DNA of 64,000 nucleotides from Mycolicibacter sinensis (GCF_001667945.1 NZ_LZJK01000059.1:1-64000); one strand, 5' to 3'; positions 1 to 8,991 are shown, counted from the stretch's first letter. The notes: generated from the sequence alone by a model not told the origin. Program-made: numbers and translations.

Positions 1-241
1 GATGGTTCTCCAGCGCGGTGCGCAGCGCGGCGACCTGGTATTCGTCGTAGTCGATCTCGGGATCGAAGCCGCGGCTGAGCAATCTGGTCAGTACGCCGAC
101 CAGATCGACCGAGACCCGGCTCCACCCGGTGGACAGTTCGTCGAGCATCTTGCCCGCCTCGTCGACCGTGGCCCCCGGGATGTTCTCGAGGCCCTCCCGG
201 AAACGGGTGGAGGCCAAGATCTCCGGCTTCACCAGCCGCGG
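1..241 (-). pseudogene. plsB2: Inverted fragment of plsB2 (internal part)
   Basis: Read on the minus strand, this segment encodes an uninterrupted internal piece of PlsB2. It runs from [11 protein letters not shown] through [20 protein letters not shown] to [15 protein letters not shown]. As I recall the M. tuberculosis protein, this is the section just before the acyltransferase domain. Its last 77 bases are repeated, in the opposite direction, at the start of the plus-strand plsB2. It has no start or stop of its own and is best treated as the missing upstream part of the neighbouring gene placed in the wrong orientation. Confidence 0.85.
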
Positions 242-309
242 CTTCGATCCCGAGATCGACTACGACGAATACCAGGTCGCCGCGCTGCGCACCGCGCTGG
301 AGAACCATC
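1..309. repeat. Perfect 77-bp inverted repeat (fold-back) inside plsB2
   Basis: Bases 1-77 are the exact reverse complement of bases 233-309, separated by a 155-base loop (78-232). The turn lies at a 10-bp palindrome, AGCCGCGGCT, at 234-243. Both arms are plsB2 coding sequence, and the loop read on the minus strand is also plsB2. The gene therefore runs one way up to the palindrome and then folds back on itself. This looks like a chimeric read or contig-end artefact; a true inverted duplication cannot be excluded from this window. Confidence 0.93.
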
Positions 310-1883
310 CCGCGGTGTTGCTGTTCTCCCACCGGTCCTACATCGACGGCGCGGTCATGCCGGTGGCCATGCAGGAGAATCGGCTGCCGCCGGTGCACGT
401 GTTCGCCGGGATCAACCTGTCGTTCGGCTTGATGGGACCGTTGCTGCGCCGCTCCGGAGTCATCTTCATCCGGCGCAGCATCGGTGACAACCCGCTCTAC
501 AAGTACGTGCTCAAGGAGTACGTCGGCTACGTGATGGAGAAGCGGTTCAACCTGAGCTGGTCCATCGAGGGAACCCGGTCGCGTACCGGCAAGATGCTGC
601 CGCCCAAGCTCGGACTGATGACCTACGTCGCTGACGCCTACCTGGACGACCGCACCGATGACGTTCTGCTGCAAGGCGTCTCGATCAGCTTTGACCAACT
701 GCACGAGACGGCCGAATACGCCGCCTACGCCCGAGGTGGGGAGAAGACGCCAGAGGGATTCGGCTGGCTGTACCGGTTCATCAAGGCGCAGGGCGAACGC
801 AACTACGGCAAGATCTACGTCCGCTTCCCCGAGGCGGTGTCGATGCGCCAGTACCTCGGGCCGCGCGATGGCGCCGACGCGATCGACCCGGACGCCAAAC
901 GGTTGGCGATGCAGAAGATGGCCATCGAGGTGGCCTGGCGGATTCAGCGCGTCACCCCGATCAGCGCGACCGGCCTGGTGTCCGCGCTGCTGCTGACCAC
1001 GCACGGGCTGGCGTTGACGCTGGAGCAGATCCACCATTCGCTGCAGGAGGGCCTGGACTACCTGGAACGCAAGCAGACACCGATCTCCACCAGCGCGCTG
1101 CGGCTGCGCAGCCGGGACGGGGTGCGGGCGGCGGTCGACGCGCTATCGAACGGGCATCCGGTCACGCGCGTCGACGGCGGGCGCGAAGCGGTGTGGCGGA
1201 TCGCCCCGGAGGACGAACACGCCGCGTCGTTCTACCGCAACTCGGTGATCCATGCCTTCCTGGAGACCTCGATCGTCGAGTTGGCGTTGGCCCACGCCGG
1301 CCGCGGCGAAGGCGACCGGCTCGACGCGTTCTGGAATCAGGCGATGCGGCTGCGCGACCTGCTCAAGTTCGACTTCTACTTCGCCGACTCGGCCACGTTC
1401 CGCGACAACATCGCCGAGGAGATGTCCTGGTTCACCGATTGGGAAGCCCGGGTCGCCGCCGGTGGCGCTGAGATCGACGGGATCTTGTCGGAGAAGAAGC
1501 CGGTGATGTCCGACGTCATGTTGCGGGTGTTCTTCGAGGCGTACGAGATCGTCGCCGACGTGCTCTGCGACGCGCCGGCCGACATCGGTGAGAAGGAGCT
1601 GACCCAGCTGGCCTTGGGTGTCGGCCGCCAGTACGTGGCGCAGGGTCGGGTCCGCAGCAGCGAGTCGGTCTCCACCCTGCTGTTCGCCACCGCACGCCAG
1701 GTGGTGGCCGACCAGCAGCTGCTGCAGGACGCACCGGATTTGGCCGAACGCCGCAGAGCGTTCCGCGGTGAATTGCGACGCATCCTCAAAGACTCCGACC
1801 ACATCGCCGGGATCGCCCGCCGGGAGTTCTTCGCCCGAGATGCCGAGGCACGGCGACTGCGGCGGGCTCGCGGCGAGCGGTAG
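234..1883 (+). CDS. plsB2: Glycerol-3-phosphate 1-O-acyltransferase PlsB2, 5'-truncated
   Basis: This membrane-bound enzyme transfers an acyl group to position 1 of glycerol-3-phosphate, the first step of phospholipid and triacylglycerol synthesis. About 549 C-terminal residues are present, against about 789 in M. tuberculosis PlsB2. The acyltransferase motifs are visible: the HX4D box in SHRSYID, then GVIFIRR, then EGTRSR followed by PPKLG. Genuine sequence starts at SRGFDPE (base 234), immediately after the fold-back palindrome. In-frame codons upstream, including an ATG at 129, are antisense sequence and not a real N-terminus. The gene ends 55 bases before the CopD/CtaG gene. Confidence 0.9.
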   Translation, partial: SRGFDPEIDYDEYQVAALRTALENHPAVLLFSHRSYIDGAVMPVAMQENRLPPVHVFAGINLSFGLMGPLLRRSGVIFIRRSIGDNPLYKYVLKEYVGYVMEKRFNLSWSIEGTRSRTGKMLPPKLGLMTYVADAYLDDRTDDVLLQGVSISFDQLHETAEYAAYARGGEKTPEGFGWLYRFIKAQGERNYGKIYVRFPEAVSMRQYLGPRDGADAIDPDAKRLAMQKMAIEVAWRIQRVTPISATGLVSALLLTTHGLALTLEQIHHSLQEGLDYLERKQTPISTSALRLRSRDGVRAAVDALSNGHPVTRVDGGREAVWRIAPEDEHAASFYRNSVIHAFLETSIVELALAHAGRGEGDRLDAFWNQAMRLRDLLKFDFYFADSATFRDNIAEEMSWFTDWEARVAAGGAEIDGILSEKKPVMSDVMLRVFFEAYEIVADVLCDAPADIGEKELTQLALGVGRQYVAQGRVRSSESVSTLLFATARQVVADQQLLQDAPDLAERRRAFRGELRRILKDSDHIAGIARREFFARDAEARRLRRARGER

Positions 1884-1938
1884 CGCGGCCGCGCCCTCGA
1901 TATGCCGTGCTTGGCGGGCGCGCCATACGCTGGGGGCC

Positions 1939-3951
1939 ATGACGGCGATTCCGGCGACCCGCGCCCGCTCGGCCACCTACCTGCCGGTACTGGTCGGGGT
2001 GGCGATCTTGGCCGGTTGCACCGCCGCCGGGATCGCCGCGCTGTCGTTGGCCGATGCGCTGACCGCGACCGGTCTGCCTGATCCCGGCCCGGTGACCACG
2101 CTGGGCCTGCCGTTCGTGCGGGCCGCCGGCGAGATCGCCGCGGTGCTGGCGGTGGGGTCGTTTCTGCTCGCCGCATTTCTGGTCCCGCCGCAGGGCAGCG
2201 GCGTGCTCGACGCCGCCGGCTACCGCGCGCTGCGGCTGGGCACGGCGGCCTCGGGCACCTGGGCGGTGTGTGCGGCGCTGCTGGTTCCGCTGACCATCTC
2301 CGATGTCTCCGGCCACCCGCTGTCCGAGCTCCTCGACCCGGTGACGACGTGGTCGCTGGCCGGCCTGATCGACACCGCGTCCGCGTGGCGGTGGACCGCA
2401 CTGCTGGCCGCGGCGCTGACCCTGGCGAGTCGGCCGGTGCTGCGCTGGTCCTGGACACCGGTGCTGCTGGCGGGCTCGTTGCTGACCCTGGTCCCGCTGG
2501 GATTGACCGGGCATTCGGCGGCCGGCGGCTCTCACGACCTGGCCACCAACAGCCTGCTGATCCACCTGGTGGCTGCGGGGTTGTGGGCCGGCGGCCTGTT
2601 GGCCCTGCTCGTGCACGCCCTGCGCGGCGCGGAGCACGCCGACCTGGCGGCCCGGCGGTTCTCCACGGTGGCGCTGTGGTGCTTTGTGGCCATGGGCCTG
2701 TCCGGCGTACTCAACGCGCTGGTGCGGCTGGCCCCGTCCGACCTGCTGACCACCGAGTACGGCCGCTTGGTGCTGGCCAAGTTCATCGCGCTGTGCGTGC
2801 TCGGTGTGGTCGGGGTCCGGCAACGGCGCCGCGGGGTGGCAGCGCTGCAGGCCGACGGCCAGGCACGCGGACCGCTGATCCGGCTGGCCCTGATCGAGGC
2901 CGGTGTCTTCGCGGTCACGTTCGGCATTGCGGTCGGTTTGGGCCGCACCCCGCCGCCCCCGCCGCCGGTGCTGAACCCGTCGATCCCGATGGTCAAGATC
3001 GGCTACGACTTCGCCGGCCCGCCTACCGTGGCGCGGATTCTGTTCGACTGGCGATTCGACGTGATCTTCGGTACCGCCGCGATCGTGCTGGCGGCCGTCT
3101 ACCTCGCCGGGGTGTGGCGGCTGCGTCGTCGCGGGGACGCCTGGCCGGTGGGCCGCACCGCCGCCTGGCTGCTCGGTTGTGCGACGCTGCTGGTGGCCAC
3201 CTCGTCGGGAACCGGGCGCTACATGCCGGCGATGTTCAGCATGCACATGGTCGTGCACATGCTGCTGTCCATGCTGGTGCCGATCCTGCTGGTGCTGGGC
3301 GGGCCGACCACGCTGGCCCTGCGGGCGCTGCCGGCGGCCGGTCGCGGCGAGCCGCCCGCAATGCGCGAATGGTTGCTGGCGGCGCTGCACAGCCGGGTCT
3401 CGCGGTTCTTCACCAACCCGATCATCGCGGCGGTGATCTTCGTCGCCGGCTTCTACGGGCTGTACTTTTCCACCATCTTCGACTCGATCGTCGGCAGTCA
3501 CGCGGGGCACGTCGCGATGAACGTGCACTTCCTGCTCAGCGGCTACCTCTTCTATTGGGTGGTGATCGGCGTGGACCCCACACCTCGGCCGATCTCACCG
3601 CTGGCCAAGCTGGCGGTGGTGTTCGCCTCGCTGCCGCTGCATGGCTTCTTCGGGGTGTTTCTGATGGGCATGCACAAGGTGCTCGGCGAGTGGTTCTACG
3701 CCGGCCTGCGGCTGCCCTGGCACACCGACCTGGCCGGAGACCAGCACCTAGGCGGTGGCATCACGTGGGCGGCGGGGGAACTGCCCCTGGTGGTGGTGAT
3801 GATCGCGCTGTTGGTGCAGTGGCAGCGCAGTGACCGTCGCACCGCGAAGCGGCTCGACCGCTCCGCCGACCGGGACGAGGACGCCGAGTTGGTCGCCTAC
3901 AACGCGATGCTGGCCGAGGCGGCCCGCCGGGACGCGCTCGGGCAGCACTGA
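1939..3951 (+). CDS. CopD/CtaG-type copper membrane protein
   Basis: This is a predicted polytopic inner-membrane protein of 670 residues. The first half resembles the CopD copper-import domain, with many hydrophobic helices. The second half resembles the caa3-type CtaG cytochrome oxidase assembly domain, marked by the Met/His-rich stretch GRYMPAMFSMHMVVHMLLSML that could bind copper. It resembles Rv0102 of M. tuberculosis in length and two-domain layout. The ATG at 1939 was chosen because a hydrophobic segment follows soon after; the open frame extends further upstream into plsB2. A role in copper delivery to respiratory oxidase is inferred from family membership. It converges on the TetR gene with a 19-base gap. 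Confidence 0.85.
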   Translation: MTAIPATRARSATYLPVLVGVAILAGCTAAGIAALSLADALTATGLPDPGPVTTLGLPFVRAAGEIAAVLAVGSFLLAAFLVPPQGSGVLDAAGYRALRLGTAASGTWAVCAALLVPLTISDVSGHPLSELLDPVTTWSLAGLIDTASAWRWTALLAAALTLASRPVLRWSWTPVLLAGSLLTLVPLGLTGHSAAGGSHDLATNSLLIHLVAAGLWAGGLLALLVHALRGAEHADLAARRFSTVALWCFVAMGLSGVLNALVRLAPSDLLTTEYGRLVLAKFIALCVLGVVGVRQRRRGVAALQADGQARGPLIRLALIEAGVFAVTFGIAVGLGRTPPPPPPVLNPSIPMVKIGYDFAGPPTVARILFDWRFDVIFGTAAIVLAAVYLAGVWRLRRRGDAWPVGRTAAWLLGCATLLVATSSGTGRYMPAMFSMHMVVHMLLSMLVPILLVLGGPTTLALRALPAAGRGEPPAMREWLLAALHSRVSRFFTNPIIAAVIFVAGFYGLYFSTIFDSIVGSHAGHVAMNVHFLLSGYLFYWVVIGVDPTPRPISPLAKLAVVFASLPLHGFFGVFLMGMHKVLGEWFYAGLRLPWHTDLAGDQHLGGGITWAAGELPLVVVMIALLVQWQRSDRRTAKRLDRSADRDEDAELVAYNAMLAEAARRDALGQH

Positions 3952-3970
3952 GCCCGGCGCGGAGACCGGC

Positions 3971-4549
3971 CTAGGCGATCGGGCCGGCCGCGGTGCGCAC
4001 GGCCGCGCGCACCTGATCGGCAACGACCTGTGGCGACGACGCGTCGAGTTTGCCGTCGAGGTGCAGAAAGGCCAGCCCGTGCACCAACCCCCACACGGCG
4101 GTGGACATGGCCCCCGGATCGGCCGATGGAAACACCTGCTGCACAGCGAAGTTCAGATAGTCCTGGATTGCGGTGACTGCCGCCACCCGCTCGGCGTTGC
4201 TCGGATCACATCGTTCGGTGAACATCACCCGGAACAGCCCGGGCCGGCTCAGTGCGAACTGAACGTAGGCGACGGCGATCCCCGCGAGGTCGTCCGCCGT
4301 CTTCGGTGCGGGATGTGCCGCGACCAGGTCGGAGGCCAGTTCGCGATATCCCACCGCGGCGATCGCTGACAGCAGGGCGTTCCGGTCGGCGAAATGGCGG
4401 TAGGGCGCCGCGGTCGAGACACCCGCGCGGCGCGCAGCGGCACGCAGCGACAACTCCGTGGCGCCGTTGTCCTCGAGCAACTCCATGGCGGCGCGCACCA
4501 ACGTCCCGGGCAGATCGCCGTGGTGGTACGTCTTGGTCGACGCAGACAT
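3971..4549 (-). CDS. TetR/AcrR-family transcriptional regulator
   Basis: A 192-residue regulator. An N-terminal helix-turn-helix is clear: LSLRAAARRAGVSTAAPYRHF at about residues 32-52, preceded by HGDLPGTLVRAAMELLEDNG. The rest is the helical ligand-binding domain typical of TetR proteins and gives no clue to the ligand. The ATG at 4549 follows a short gap after the nitroreductase stop. An 18-bp motif just upstream (4563-4580) recurs ahead of the reductase operon at 6593-6610. This suggests that the protein represses its own gene and that operon. Confidence 0.9.
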   Translation of the reverse strand: MSASTKTYHHGDLPGTLVRAAMELLEDNGATELSLRAAARRAGVSTAAPYRHFADRNALLSAIAAVGYRELASDLVAAHPAPKTADDLAGIAVAYVQFALSRPGLFRVMFTERCDPSNAERVAAVTAIQDYLNFAVQQVFPSADPGAMSTAVWGLVHGLAFLHLDGKLDASSPQVVADQVRAAVRTAAGPIA

Positions 4550-4562
4550 CTGTACTATCCCG

Positions 4563-4580
4563 TGTTGACGCCGCTTACAT
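4563..4580 (-). promoter_or_regulatory. Putative TetR operator, copy 1
   Basis: The plus strand reads TGTTGACGCCGCTTACAT. It shares the pattern TGTTRACNNNGCTTACRT with a second copy at 6593-6610; 13 of 18 positions are identical and two more are purine in both. On the other strand the core reads GTAAGC-N3-GTYAAC, an imperfect palindrome as expected for a dimeric TetR protein. It lies 14 bases upstream of the regulator's ATG. Recognition by this regulator is inferred. Confidence 0.6.
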
Positions 4581-4592
4581 GAGCTCCTCACG

Positions 4593-5336
4593 TTAGCCGA
4601 CGGGCTCTGGGCCAGCTCCGCCGGCCTCGTCGGTCTGGGCTGATCGCCACGGCTGGTGGCCGAAGCGATCGACGTGCACCACGTCGTCGATCGGCGGACG
4701 TTGGGTCGGGCCGTATCGTCCACGAGCCCAGCCGATCGGGATGATGCATACCGGCACCATCTCGGGTGGCAGCTCCAGCACGCGGCGGGTGTTGCGGACC
4801 GACCACAACGGCAGCGTCTGCAGTGAGGCGCCCAGGCCCACGGCCCGGCACGCCAGAAGCAGGTTCTGCACCGCGGGATAGACCGAACCGTAGAACGACG
4901 AGACCCTGATCTGCGGCCACCCGACGGGCTGATGCTTGAGGGTGCGCCGGTAGCAGGCCACCACGAGGGTCGGCAGTTCGTGGTAGTGCTCACGCTGCCA
5001 CTCGGAGACCTTTAACTGGCGTAGCGTCGGTTCGTCGGGGGCGCTGCGCCTGGCAAACCAGCCGAACAGGGTGAACGCCCGTTGGTAGCTGCGCACCAAG
5101 CGCCGCTTCTGCTGGGCGTCGTTGACGACGACGAATGCCCAGTCTTGGCTGTTCGAACTGGTGGGAGCCTTGAGCGCCAATGCCAGCACCTCGCGCAGGA
5201 CGTCGGTGTCGACGGGGTCGAAGTGCAGTCGGCGGATCGCCCGCTGGGAGCGCATGGCCTCGGCGAGCGGCATGTTCAATCCCGCAAGTGCCTCGACGGC
5301 GTCGGGGGGTACGAACGGGCCGGGGGTTGCGGTCAT
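4593..5336 (-). CDS. Nitroreductase-family flavoprotein
   Basis: This 247-residue protein belongs to the FMN-dependent nitroreductase family, which moves electrons from NAD(P)H to nitro groups, quinones or flavins. Family features seen are RAIRRLHFDPVD near the N-terminus, the flavin-contact segment LKAPTSSNSQDWAFVVV, and the later GLGASLQTLPLW. The ATG at 5336 overlaps the stop of the upstream reductase as ATGA, so the two are probably translated together. The substrate cannot be predicted from sequence. It sits between two copies of the putative TetR motif, which suggests induction by a small electrophile or aromatic compound. Confidence 0.85.
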   Translation of the reverse strand: MTATPGPFVPPDAVEALAGLNMPLAEAMRSQRAIRRLHFDPVDTDVLREVLALALKAPTSSNSQDWAFVVVNDAQQKRRLVRSYQRAFTLFGWFARRSAPDEPTLRQLKVSEWQREHYHELPTLVVACYRRTLKHQPVGWPQIRVSSFYGSVYPAVQNLLLACRAVGLGASLQTLPLWSVRNTRRVLELPPEMVPVCIIPIGWARGRYGPTQRPPIDDVVHVDRFGHQPWRSAQTDEAGGAGPEPVG

Positions 5337-6529
5337 CCCTTCTCCCCGACGACACGAAATTCGATGCCGGCGTCGGTGAGTCGGCGCAGGAGGTTTTCGC
5401 CCATCGCGGCGACCGTGGTGAGCTGACCGGAGGTCTGCGGGTTGGCGTCGAATGCCAGGCACATGGCGGACTCCGCGAGCATTTTCGCGGTTTCGCTATA
5501 GCCCGGATCGCCGCCGCGGACCTGGGTGTGCACCTGCTTGCCGCCGCCGGCGCCGATGAAGTCGACGGTGAACCATGAACCGGCCCTTCGGGACTCCGAG
5601 GGACCCTCGCCCTGCGGTATTCGCCTGCCGAGCACGCGACGCAGCAGCGGTACCTGTGCGGCGGCGACGAATGCCCCGACGCCCGCGAGGGCAGCGGCCA
5701 GCGTGGTGGCCCGCTGGATACCCGCGTAGTGGATGTAGGTGAAGTCGGGGCCGTAATCGGCGCGGGCGGCTGCGGATCGCTGCACTATCTGGGGGTCGAC
5801 CGTCGGCAGCGGCAGCAGCCACACACCGAGTTCGGCATCGTGGCGCGGAACTCCGACGCGTGCCCGCGTCCGGCGGCCATCGGTGTGCGGCTCGGCTTTC
5901 TTGCGGGCCACCTCGACCTGGCGCATCTGCCGCAACCGCGACATCTGCGCCAGCGCGGAATGCAATGTGCCGCCGGAGATCATCATGTTGGCGCGCGCCA
6001 CGCCGCGCACCGTCAACGGCACCCCGTGCGGCAGCTGCTGGACGGTGAAGAAGGCGCCCAGGTCATGCGGGATGGAGTCGAAGCCGCAGGCGTGAACCAG
6101 CCGGGCGCCGGTCTGGACGGCCGTGGCGTGGTGGTTCAGATACATCCGGTCGACGAACTCCGGCTCGCCGGTGAGATCGAGGTAGTCGGTGCCGGCTGCA
6201 GCGCACGCCGCCACCAGCGGCTCACCGTGCTCCAAATACGGACCGACCGTGGCGATCACCACCCGCGCCGACTCGGCCACCGCGCGCAGCGAATCCGGAT
6301 CACCGGTGTCGGCCAGCAGGAGTTGCAGCGTGGCCGCGTCCGGATTGATGGCAGCGAGCCGGTCGCGCACGGCTTCGAGCTTGGCCTGGTTGCGGCCGGC
6401 CAGGGCCCATCGGGCGCCGGCGGGCAGCTGGGCGGCGAGGTAGTCGGCGGTCAGACCACCGGTGAAGCCGGTGGCGCCGAAGATCACCAGATCGAAAGGG
6501 CGGCGGGCAGTTCGGTCAGGGATGCTCAT
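5333..6529 (-). CDS. Saccharopine dehydrogenase-like / trans-acting enoyl reductase family protein
   Basis: A 398-residue oxidoreductase. The Rossmann nucleotide-binding motif GATGFTGG is at about residues 19-26, followed by WALAGRNQAKLEAVRDRL. In mycobacteria, relatives such as Rv2449c and Rv2953 (trans enoyl reductase in phthiocerol lipid synthesis) have this form. The C-terminal part LAESAMCLAFD...VAAMGENLLRRL is also typical. The start ATG at 6529 has an upstream AGGAA. It is the first gene of a two-gene operon with the nitroreductase, and the TetR motif at 6593-6610 lies in its promoter region. The actual substrate is unknown. A decayed relative lies at 42354-42659. Confidence 0.83.
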   Translation of the reverse strand: MSIPDRTARRPFDLVIFGATGFTGGLTADYLAAQLPAGARWALAGRNQAKLEAVRDRLAAINPDAATLQLLLADTGDPDSLRAVAESARVVIATVGPYLEHGEPLVAACAAAGTDYLDLTGEPEFVDRMYLNHHATAVQTGARLVHACGFDSIPHDLGAFFTVQQLPHGVPLTVRGVARANMMISGGTLHSALAQMSRLRQMRQVEVARKKAEPHTDGRRTRARVGVPRHDAELGVWLLPLPTVDPQIVQRSAAARADYGPDFTYIHYAGIQRATTLAAALAGVGAFVAAAQVPLLRRVLGRRIPQGEGPSESRRAGSWFTVDFIGAGGGKQVHTQVRGGDPGYSETAKMLAESAMCLAFDANPQTSGQLTTVAAMGENLLRRLTDAGIEFRVVGEKG

Positions 6530-6592
6530 GGTCCATTCCTTGTCGGGTGGGCTGTGTCACGAGCACGACGTCCACCGGTCCGATCAGCACAA

Positions 6593-6610
6593 TGTTAACA
6601 GTGCTTACGT
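6593..6610 (-). promoter_or_regulatory. Putative TetR operator, copy 2
   Basis: The plus strand reads TGTTAACAGTGCTTACGT, the second copy of the 18-bp motif seen at 4563-4580. It lies in the 129-base gap upstream of the reductase-nitroreductase operon, 64 bases before its ATG, where a repressor could block transcription. The minus strand shows GTAAGCACTGTTAAC, an imperfect palindrome. Confidence 0.62.
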
Positions 6611-6658
6611 CATCCCGAGTCGACGTGGAGTCGGCCTGGTCGGCGCGCTTCGTCGAAG

Positions 6659-8086
6659 CTATTCGTGGAGCCCGGCCTCGGCGATGGCGTCGGCCTCTTG
6701 TTCGGTGGCCACCGACGGCCCCGAACCCGGGAGTCTCTTGCCGGCCGTCTCCGGGGTGAACCACAGCGTGATCGCGCCGATGAGGCCCGCGCCAACGAGG
6801 ATGTAGGCCGGCACCATCACGTTGCCGGTACCGGAGACCAGCGTCTCGGCGACCAGTGGAGTGGTGCCACCGAAGATCGAGACCGAGATGTTGAATCCGA
6901 TCGCCACCGTGAACAGGCGCACCTGGGTGGGGAACAGGGCCGGCAGGGTCGACGGTGTGGTGCTGTTGAAGCACAGCAACATCACACCGATGAGCAGCAC
7001 ACCGAGCAGTCGCAGCGGATAGTTTCCGCCATGCCGGATCAGCAAGAAGGCCGGCACCGAGCCGAAGATCAGCAGCAGGCTGCCGGTCCACATGATCGGT
7101 TTGCGGCCGATCCGGTCGGAGAGCTTGGCCAGCGGAATCACCGCAACCAGCATCAGCAACAGCGCCACCACGATCATCGTCAGCCCGCGGCTGCCGCTGA
7201 TGCGTCCGACCTGCTTGAAGTACGTCGGCAGGTAGCCGGTGAGCATGTAGTTGGTGACGTTCTCGGCCAGCACCAGGCCCATGCAGATCAGCAGTCCCTT
7301 GCGTTGCCGCACGATGGTCTGCTGGAACTGCTGCCACCCGCTGTCGCGGGCCCGGCCGCCGTGCTCACCTAGCTCTTCAAAGGCCGGTGATTCGTCGATG
7401 CGCAACCGCATGTAGAGCGTGACGAGGGCCAGCGGGACACCCAGCAAGAAGGGGACCCGCCAGCCCCAGTGCAGCATGTCGGAGACCGGCAGCTGGGATT
7501 TGATCAGCGTCACCACCGCGGCTCCGGTGATGTAGCCGCCCAACGTGCCCAGCGGCAGGAACCCGGTGAGCGCTCCACGGCTGCGGTCCGGGGCGTGCTC
7601 GCTGACGTAGGTCATCGCGCCGACGTACTCGCCGCCGGTGGAGAAGCCCTGCATGATTTTGGTGATGATCAGCAGGACCGGCGCCCAGATCCCGATCTCG
7701 TCGTAGGACGGCAGCAGCCCGGTCACCGTGGTGCCGATCGCCATCAGCGCGACGGTCATGATCAGCACCCGCTTGCGGCCGATGCGGTCACCGAGTGCGC
7801 CGAAGACGATGCCGCCGAACGGCCGCACGGCGAAGGCCGCCGCCAGGGTGCCGAACGTGGCGATCAGACCCACCGCGCTGGAACTGTCACTGGGGTAGAA
7901 CACCTGCGCGATCGTGGTGGCCAGGAAACCGTAGATGCCGAAGTCGTACCACTCCATGAAGTTGCCGACAGCAGTGCCCGCGATCGAGCGTTGCATGGCC
8001 GCGGGATCCGAGACCCGGATGTCGTCGCGTGCCCACTGTCTGCGGCTCGTGTGTGCACCGCTGCCGGATAGGCCGTTGGTATCCAC
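6659..8086 (-). CDS. MFS transporter, metabolite:H+ symporter (ProP-like) family
   Basis: A 475-residue, 12-helix transporter. The N-terminal AVGNFMEWYDFGIYGF and RPFGGIVFGALGDRIGRKRVL are signatures of the metabolite:H+ symporter branch, which carries proline, betaine, dicarboxylates or shikimate. SDRIGRK in the second half is the repeated loop motif. A GTG start at 8086 is preferred because a TACGTT -10 element lies 7 bases upstream (8094-8099), consistent with leaderless translation. A TTG at 8095 and an ATG at 7996 are alternatives. A perfect inverted repeat (8104-8119) sits just upstream of the -10. Substrate unknown. Confidence 0.82.
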   Translation of the reverse strand: MDTNGLSGSGAHTSRRQWARDDIRVSDPAAMQRSIAGTAVGNFMEWYDFGIYGFLATTIAQVFYPSDSSSAVGLIATFGTLAAAFAVRPFGGIVFGALGDRIGRKRVLIMTVALMAIGTTVTGLLPSYDEIGIWAPVLLIITKIMQGFSTGGEYVGAMTYVSEHAPDRSRGALTGFLPLGTLGGYITGAAVVTLIKSQLPVSDMLHWGWRVPFLLGVPLALVTLYMRLRIDESPAFEELGEHGGRARDSGWQQFQQTIVRQRKGLLICMGLVLAENVTNYMLTGYLPTYFKQVGRISGSRGLTMIVVALLLMLVAVIPLAKLSDRIGRKPIMWTGSLLLIFGSVPAFLLIRHGGNYPLRLLGVLLIGVMLLCFNSTTPSTLPALFPTQVRLFTVAIGFNISVSIFGGTTPLVAETLVSGTGNVMVPAYILVGAGLIGAITLWFTPETAGKRLPGSGPSVATEQEADAIAEAGLHE

Positions 8087-8093
8087 CGCAAGC

Positions 8094-8119
8094 AACGTAT
8101 ACCAACTGTCTGCACAGTT
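8094..8119 (-). promoter_or_regulatory. Leaderless promoter and operator-like palindrome for the MFS gene
   Basis: On the minus strand a TANNNT-type -10 element, TACGTT, occupies 8099-8094 and lies 7 bases before the GTG codon at 8086. Directly upstream is AACTGT-CTGC-ACAGTT (8104-8119), a perfect 6-bp inverted repeat with a 4-base spacer placed where a repressor would cover the promoter. No regulator gene is adjacent. Confidence 0.5.
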
Positions 8120-8166
8120 CTCGTTGACACAGGACGCCCTGCCCGGGCGGGCAGGCGCCCTCTACG

Positions 8167-8991
8167 ATGACGGGCATGCGCAGGCTCCCAGCCGTCCTGA
8201 CCGTTGTGAGCGCCGCCGCTGTCCTGTTCGCCGGTTGCTCATCCAGCCCGTCCCCGCCGGCTCCGACGCCGTCATCGGCCACCGCCATGTCCTCTGCGAC
8301 CTCCCCGACGACCGTGCCGCCGTCGGCGGCTCCGGCGACGTCCTCGCCCACGTCACCGTCGCCGACGTCATCGAAGAAGGCCAGCGAGCCGCTGCCCGAC
8401 GCCGCGGCGATCCTCAAGGAGTCCAGCGCCACCACCGCCGACCTCGACAGCGTGCACCTGAGCATGTCGGTGACCGGCAACATCGAGAACCTGGCGATCA
8501 CCGCGCTCGACGGCGACGTGACCCGCCGGCCTGACGACGCGGCGAAGGGCTACGCCAAGATCGCCTACCGAGGCGCTCCGGCCTACGTCAAATTCGTGGT
8601 GTTCGGCGGCGATTTATACGTATCGCAGTCGTCGCACCGGTGGGTCGATTACGGACCGGCCGGCAATTTCTATGATCCGGCGACGATCCTGAGTCCAGCC
8701 ACCGGACTCGCCGACCTGCTGACCGACTTCATCGATCCCGAGGTCAGTGGACGCGAGACGATCGACGGTGTACACACCGTCCGGGTCACCGGCGAGGTGT
8801 CGGCCGCGGCGGCGAAGAAGATCGTCCCCCAGCTGCACGCCAACAAGCGGACCTCGTGCACCGTCTGGATCCAGGAAACCGGTGATCATCACCTGGTGCG
8901 GCTTGAGCTGGCCTCCGGCGCCGACAACTCCGTCCAGCTCACCTTCTCGAACTGGAATGCGCCGGTGAGCGTCGGCAAACCACGCATGTAG
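8167..8991 (+). CDS. LppX/LprA/LprF/LprG-family lipoprotein
   Basis: A 274-residue secreted lipoprotein. The N-terminus has a short basic region, a hydrophobic stretch and the lipobox LFAGC, so it is probably lipid-anchored at Cys23. A low-complexity Pro/Ser/Thr linker follows to about residue 75. The folded part resembles LprG, for example YDPATILSPATGLADLLTDF and VWIQETGDHHLVRLEL. Relatives bind triacylated lipids in a hydrophobic cavity and move them across the periplasm. ATG 8167 and ATG 8176 are both possible starts. Unlike M. tuberculosis lprG, it is not followed by a P55-type exporter; the nearest MFS gene is divergent and of another family. Confidence 0.85.
   Translation: MTGMRRLPAVLTVVSAAAVLFAGCSSSPSPPAPTPSSATAMSSATSPTTVPPSAAPATSSPTSPSPTSSKKASEPLPDAAAILKESSATTADLDSVHLSMSVTGNIENLAITALDGDVTRRPDDAAKGYAKIAYRGAPAYVKFVVFGGDLYVSQSSHRWVDYGPAGNFYDPATILSPATGLADLLTDFIDPEVSGRETIDGVHTVRVTGEVSAAAAKKIVPQLHANKRTSCTVWIQETGDHHLVRLELASGADNSVQLTFSNWNAPVSVGKPRM

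Noticed and set aside
129-233. In-frame ATG upstream that would extend plsB2 on the plus strand
   Set aside because: The residues encoded here are antisense to the inverted plsB2 fragment and match no PlsB2 N-terminus.
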